DNA of 64,000 nt from an uncultured SAR86 cluster bacterium (GTDB lineage: Bacteria; Pseudomonadota; Gammaproteobacteria; Magnimaribacterales; TMED112). A program made the translations under genes and the position numbers. The stretch lies in contig CACLXU010000002.1 in the NCBI GenBank assembly GCA_902610995.1, forward strand, positions 1-64,000. The letters run 5' to 3'. Positions within the stretch are counted from its first letter, which is position 1. Each line of letters opens with the position of its first letter. This document shows positions 59,484 to 64,000 of this stretch, piece by piece. Below the pieces are notes generated by a model. That model searched no databases, was not told the origin of the DNA, and saw only the letters and a list, made by a program, of their open reading frames with translations.

Positions 59484-60432
59484 CAAATATAAATCCCTTA
59501 AGCCTCCCTTTCCATTTGCAGGAGCATACACCTCAACTGTCCTTAGTAAATTACGAATTACCCTTCATCGACATAAAGTTCAACCGCTCTTAAAAAATTC
59601 AATTCAAGAAACCTATGTATCCAAGTCAGGCCTAAAGCTATCAGTGCATGTTAATTGCCATGATAGTTCTTCTAAAACCTTGTTCGTTTTGCCAGGATAT
59701 CTTTCACATCACAATACCTCTTATATGCAATCTTCTCTTGAAATGTTTTTTAACAGTGGCTGGAATGTAATAAGAATTAATCCAGTTGACCACGGAGATT
59801 CCTTAAGTCTAAACAAGGAAGTATTTAATGCACATCAACATCATGAAGTAGCAGAGTGTATTGAACAGTATATGAAAGAACCTAATCATAAGTATTCATT
59901 GCTTGGCTTTTCTTTTGGTGGCAACTTTGCTCTTCGCATAGGCTGTCTAAATGTTGGGAATAAGCTTGATAAAGTTGTTAGTATTTGTCCGATGGTTGAT
60001 CATGAACTTTCTTTGGACATGATGAAATCCTCTTTTTTCAAATGGTACTACCGTCGCAAATGGCTTAGAACATTTAAATTTAAGCAAAAAAATTGGAGTG
60101 ATATTGATTTCTCGAAAGTTTATAAAATAAAAGATTTTAAAGAAGTCACAGCAGCTCTTTTGCCTGATATTTTACCCCAACAATTAAGCCTCGAAGAATA
60201 TTTTGAATCTTATAAAATTACCCCGGCTGTGATTGCTTCCTTGAACGCTAATGCAACGATAATTGCTTCAAAAAATGATCCAGTTGTCCCAATTGTGACT
60301 TTTGCTGATCTCGAGAACAATGAAAAATTAAATCTTATCATTACGGATTACGGCGGACACAATGGCTTTATTGAAAATTATAAATTTGAGGACTATTCAA
60401 TCAAGATAGCTAAACAAGAATTTGAGACATGA
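59461..60432 (+). CDS. YheT-like alpha/beta hydrolase
   Basis: LLGFSFGGNFALRIG nucleophile elbow; VLPGYLSHHNTSYMQ; C-terminal YGGHNGF. Confidence 0.85.
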   Translation: MTLKPSYNKYKSLKPPFPFAGAYTSTVLSKLRITLHRHKVQPLLKNSIQETYVSKSGLKLSVHVNCHDSSSKTLFVLPGYLSHHNTSYMQSSLEMFFNSGWNVIRINPVDHGDSLSLNKEVFNAHQHHEVAECIEQYMKEPNHKYSLLGFSFGGNFALRIGCLNVGNKLDKVVSICPMVDHELSLDMMKSSFFKWYYRRKWLRTFKFKQKNWSDIDFSKVYKIKDFKEVTAALLPDILPQQLSLEEYFESYKITPAVIASLNANATIIASKNDPVVPIVTFADLENNEKLNLIITDYGGHNGFIENYKFEDYSIKIAKQEFET

Positions 60433-60898
60433 GAACAGCTGGCTCTCTTTGATTTCCAAGTTGGTAGTAGTCTTTTCTAAGCCCAATCTTATTGAATCCA
60501 CTTTTGGTATAAAATGCTTGCGCTCCTGAATTTGATTCTCTAACTTCGAGGATAATTTTTTTAAGTTCGTGAATTTTGCATCTTTTGTTAAGTATTTCTA
60601 GTATGTTTTTACCGACGCCCATTTTCCTGTAATCTGGTAGTACACAAATATTTTGCAAATGGCACTCATTCAAGACCTTAGTAGCTATGCAAAAGCCAAT
60701 TATTTTTTCTTTAATTATTACAAAGCTAAGTGTTCTAGAAGACAAAACAGATTTAAATGTTTCTTCTTTCCAAGGAGTAGGATTTGATAACCTCTCAATT
60801 TGAATTACATCATCAAGGTGATGGTCAGAGAAGTTTTCTATTATGTAGTTATTCGCCTTTAAAATTTGGTTTTCTCTTTTCAACAAAAGCCAACACAC
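60410..60898 (-). CDS. rimI: Ribosomal-protein-alanine N-acetyltransferase
   Basis: NICVLPDYRKMGVGKNILEIL, EVRESNSGAQAFYTKSGFNKIGLRKDYY. Confidence 0.9.
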   Translation of the reverse strand: MCWLLLKRENQILKANNYIIENFSDHHLDDVIQIERLSNPTPWKEETFKSVLSSRTLSFVIIKEKIIGFCIATKVLNECHLQNICVLPDYRKMGVGKNILEILNKRCKIHELKKIILEVRESNSGAQAFYTKSGFNKIGLRKDYYQLGNQREPAVLMSQILV

Positions 60899-61655
60899 CC
60901 TCTAAGTTATCAGGACTGCCAACAAAGTTTTCTTGTGCCTCAGCTTCTTCATCAAGATTTTGTAAATAAGAGCGGTCAAACCCGTCACGCATAAGGTTTT
61001 TTGTTTTACCAATTGCCCCTGGCGCAAATTCTGCGTAGTGTTCTGCTAGCTTAAGAGTTTCTTCAAATGCCTTACCATCTTCAACAACTTCAGAGCAAAT
61101 ACCAACATCAAGACACTCATCTGCACCAACCCTCTTAGCCTCGGCAGCCATGCGAAAAGCTTTTTGGTAGCCAACTGCTCGTGTAAGTAACCAGTTAGTG
61201 CCACCATCAGGAATTAGAGCTATCTTTGAAAAGCCTACTTGAAAGAAGCTAGATTTATTCATAACAACTACATCACAGCTTAGCAAAAATGCACAACCAA
61301 TACCTGCGCAAGGTCCCTCAACTGCTGCAAAAACAGGTTTATCCATTTTAATTAAATTTCCTAGGCCGATATGGTAGCCATTATGAAGAGATTCTTTCAC
61401 GGAGATAGCTGATTCTAGATCCTCTGGACGAGAAAATTCTGTTAAATCAGCGCCAGCACAAAACGAATCGCCCGAGCCAGTCAGAATTACTGCTTTATAC
61501 TTTTTATCTTTTGCTTTTTCAGTGCAATCATTAATCATTAAGACGGTTTCTCTATCAAGAGCATTTCTCTTCTCTGGTCTATTGATTTTTATTACTGCAA
61601 CTTTTCCATGTTCTTCAAATAAAACTTTAGATTCACTCATTAGTGGCCTCCGCAA
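60849..61655 (-). CDS. Enoyl-CoA hydratase/isomerase
   Basis: INRPEKRNALD, LTGSGDSFCAGADLTEF, PCAGIGCAFLLSCD. Confidence 0.93.
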   Translation of the reverse strand: MRRPLMSESKVLFEEHGKVAVIKINRPEKRNALDRETVLMINDCTEKAKDKKYKAVILTGSGDSFCAGADLTEFSRPEDLESAISVKESLHNGYHIGLGNLIKMDKPVFAAVEGPCAGIGCAFLLSCDVVVMNKSSFFQVGFSKIALIPDGGTNWLLTRAVGYQKAFRMAAEAKRVGADECLDVGICSEVVEDGKAFEETLKLAEHYAEFAPGAIGKTKNLMRDGFDRSYLQNLDEEAEAQENFVGSPDNLEGVLAFVEKRKPNFKGE

Positions 61656-62595
61656 TCAAAAACTTATTTACTTTCGAGATGATTACTCCTGAACTTTGAT
61701 CATCATCTCTATTGAATTTTATTACAGGATTAGAATCTTGTCTCGATTCAAAAAAAGATTTTTGTATTTCTTTCATTTGTGACTCATTTGGTACGGCATA
61801 GGATAAATCTGCAAGCCATAGTCTTATAAGCTCAGATCTTAAAAATGGATCATATTTTTTCAGCAAGCTTAATGAGAGATTTTGATCTTCACTAACTTTT
61901 GTCAGCTCCTCTCTAATAAACGCTTCATAGAGAGCATTTTGTTCTCTAGCTAGTCGTGTCATTCTGCTTATATTTTTTTCAAAACCAGTCCACTTACTTT
62001 TAATCAGCGGAACAATATTTTTTCTTATATAGTTTCTGCTATACCCATCATCATCATTACTTTCATCCTCCACAAAACTAACCTTATCTTTCTCAAGGTA
62101 GTTAAGGATCTGATCTTTAGAAATATTTAATAGAGGCCTAATTAATAGAATATGGTTGTGCTTTTGCACTCTACCCATTCCTGAAAGACCCTTTAATGCT
62201 GTCCCTCGAAATATTCTAAAAAGAATAGTTTCAACCTGATCATCTGCATGATGTCCAAGAATAATTGAGGTATTTGCTGGAAAATGTTGAAATATTTTTC
62301 TTCTTTCATTCCGGGCAGCTGCTTCAAACCCCTGTCCCTTCACATTAATTTCTACATTTTCAGAGATAAAATTGATTTTTCTGGTATCACAAAAATCTTT
62401 ACAGTGCATTTCCCAGAGATCCGAGTTTTTGCTTTTTTTATGGTTTATATGTAAGGCTGTAATTTTTGACTTATCTTTCGTATTAGCAATTGTTGCTAAT
62501 AACGACAAGGTTGAGTCAGCACCTCCACTAAAGGCAACAACAATTTTTTTTGAGTCTTGAAGAATCCTCTTCTCAGATGCATCAAAAAAATTCAT
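61633..62595 (-). CDS. tilS: tRNA(Ile)-lysidine synthetase
   Basis: VVAFSGGADSTLSLLA PP-loop; LGHHADDQVETILFRIFRGTALKGLSGM. Confidence 0.96.
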   Translation of the reverse strand: MNFFDASEKRILQDSKKIVVAFSGGADSTLSLLATIANTKDKSKITALHINHKKSKNSDLWEMHCKDFCDTRKINFISENVEINVKGQGFEAAARNERRKIFQHFPANTSIILGHHADDQVETILFRIFRGTALKGLSGMGRVQKHNHILLIRPLLNISKDQILNYLEKDKVSFVEDESNDDDGYSRNYIRKNIVPLIKSKWTGFEKNISRMTRLAREQNALYEAFIREELTKVSEDQNLSLSLLKKYDPFLRSELIRLWLADLSYAVPNESQMKEIQKSFFESRQDSNPVIKFNRDDDQSSGVIISKVNKFLIAEATNE

Positions 62596-63536
62596 TAAAC
62601 ACCGATATTAATAAATTTTTCGTATCTTTTAGCAGTTAAATCTTCAATTGGAAATTTGCTGAGCTTCATTAACTCAGCTAAGAAAAATTTTTTTACGCTG
62701 CTGTAAGTTTCTTGATGGTTTCTGTGAGCACCTCCTGTCGGTTCCTCAATAACATTATCAATAATATTGAGCTTGCTTAGATTGCCAGCATCGAGCTTAA
62801 GAGCTTCTGCTGCTTGCTCTGCATTTTTTGCAGTCCTCCATAAAATTGAAGCACATGCTTCAGGTGATGCAACAGAGTAAATTGAGTATTCAAGCATTGC
62901 GACTGTATCCGCAAGGCCTATTCCAAAACCCCCACCAGAGCCACCTTCACCAATCACCAGGTTAATAATTGGAGTTCTTAAGTCCGACATGACTTCCAAA
63001 CTTTTAGCAATTGCCTCATGTTGACCTGAGTATTCTGCTTTTACCCCAGGATAAGCGCCAGGGGTATCAATCAGAGTTATAACTGGAAGATTAAATTTTT
63101 CTGCTAATTTCATCAATCTATTTGCTTTTCTAAATCCTGAAGGATGCGGCATTCCAAAGTTTCTCTTTACTCTTTCTGAAGTCTCTCTTCCTTTTTCATG
63201 TCCAATCACTACTACTGGATATTTATCTAAGAAGGCAAAGCCTCCAACTATTGCGTGATCATCGTCACCTAAGCGATCGCCATGGAATTCCTCAAAACCA
63301 TCAAAAACATTTTGGAAATAGTCTAATGTGTGAGGCCGATTGGGATGCCTTGCTACTAAGACTTTTTGCCATGGTGACAATGTTTTGTATATTTTTTTAG
63401 TTTCCTTTTCAGCTTCAACTTCAAGCCGATTCAATTCTTTTGATAAGTTTTTGGGTGGTGGTACAGCTTTTTTAAGCTCTTCAATCTTTTCAAGACGTGT
63501 ATAAATAGGCTGTTCAAAATCTAAGTACTGATCCAT
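62595..63536 (-). CDS. accA: Acetyl-CoA carboxylase carboxyltransferase subunit alpha
   Basis: ARHPNRPHTLDYFQNVFDGFEEFHGDRLGDD, GEGGSGGGFGIGLADTVAMLEYS. Confidence 0.97.
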   Translation of the reverse strand: MDQYLDFEQPIYTRLEKIEELKKAVPPPKNLSKELNRLEVEAEKETKKIYKTLSPWQKVLVARHPNRPHTLDYFQNVFDGFEEFHGDRLGDDDHAIVGGFAFLDKYPVVVIGHEKGRETSERVKRNFGMPHPSGFRKANRLMKLAEKFNLPVITLIDTPGAYPGVKAEYSGQHEAIAKSLEVMSDLRTPIINLVIGEGGSGGGFGIGLADTVAMLEYSIYSVASPEACASILWRTAKNAEQAAEALKLDAGNLSKLNIIDNVIEEPTGGAHRNHQETYSSVKKFFLAELMKLSKFPIEDLTAKRYEKFINIGV

Positions 63537-63538
63537 TT

Positions 63539-64000
63539 TTAAAAAAGAGTATAGTTTCCTTCTCCAATTAGCTTGTTCAACTTTTCGAACGTACTATCCT
63601 CAAGTGAAATTCTAAAAGAGTCAACTTTTATTTCGGTTGAAAGGTTTTTTTCAGTATCTTTAAACTCAAGCATTACATCGACACCATTCGGTGAATTTAA
63701 TTCTTCAAATTGCTTAAAACTACCATTTGCCAGGGTTTTTAAGGAGTTCATTGGTAAAATGAGTCTAATATAAGAGGTTACCAAAGCCCTTGAAGAATCA
63801 ATTGACATAATGTCTGTTGCTCTAACCTTGATGCCAACATCCTCAAGGTTTTCTCTGCGATAATCATCTGCAGAAACAGTTCCTTTGATCATAACAACTT
63901 TATTTTCTTTAAATTCATTTCTTTTTTCTTCATAGAGCTCATTAGGTACTGAAACATCAATCACACCTGTTTCATCAGAAACCTCAAGAAATACAAAAAT
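63539..64000 (-). CDS. dnaE: DNA polymerase III alpha subunit, C-terminal part (5' end outside window)
   Basis: Frame open to window edge (IFVFLEVSDETGVIDVSVPNELYEE...), OB-fold region; upstream of accA as in many gammaproteobacteria. Confidence 0.88.
   Translation of the reverse strand: MFVFLEVSDETGVIDVSVPNELYEEKRNEFKENKVVMIKGTVSADDYRRENLEDVGIKVRATDIMSIDSSRALVTSYIRLILPMNSLKTLANGSFKQFEELNSPNGVDVMLEFKDTEKNLSTEIKVDSFRISLEDSTFEKLNKLIGEGNYTLF

Overview
The window is a compact, AT-rich, gene-dense bacterial chromosome segment. Gene content and order look like a streamlined marine gammaproteobacterium (SAR86-like); that taxonomic guess is inference. Core clusters seen: gatA(3' part)-gatB; prmC-prfA-hemA / lolB-ispE-tRNA-Gln-prs-rplY-pth-ychF; pnp-rpsO-truB-rbfA-infB-nusA-rimP-tRNA-fMet; secG-tpiA-glmM-ftsH-rlmE-greA-carB-carA; lptF-lptG; pepA-holC-valS; rimI, tilS, accA and the 3' part of dnaE. 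Four tRNAs are present (Gln-TTG, Met-CAT elongator, fMet-CAT, Leu-GAG). I saw no CRISPR array, IS element or rRNA.

The strongest candidate for an undescribed system is at about 54.1-57.4 kb. A D12/Dam-type adenine methyltransferase is divergent (16 bp gap) from an 812-aa protein that appears to combine an N-terminal PD-(D/E)XK nuclease-like segment, a central DGQHR (DndB/ParB-like) motif and a C-terminal HEPN-like R-N-x5-H motif. Next to it is an operon of GNAT, a RecB/Cas4-like PD-(D/E)XK nuclease and a PNKP-type HAD phosphatase.

Other notable items: a cytoplasmic GH84 (O-GlcNAcase-type) catalytic domain; a citrullinase (CtlX-like)/ornithine aminotransferase pair with an unusual Cys-rich insertion; tandem paralogous small membrane proteins separated by a terminator hairpin; an ispE stop codon inside tRNA-Gln; a C-terminally truncated ValRS; an inverted tRNA-Leu; and extreme overlap of convergent and divergent genes.
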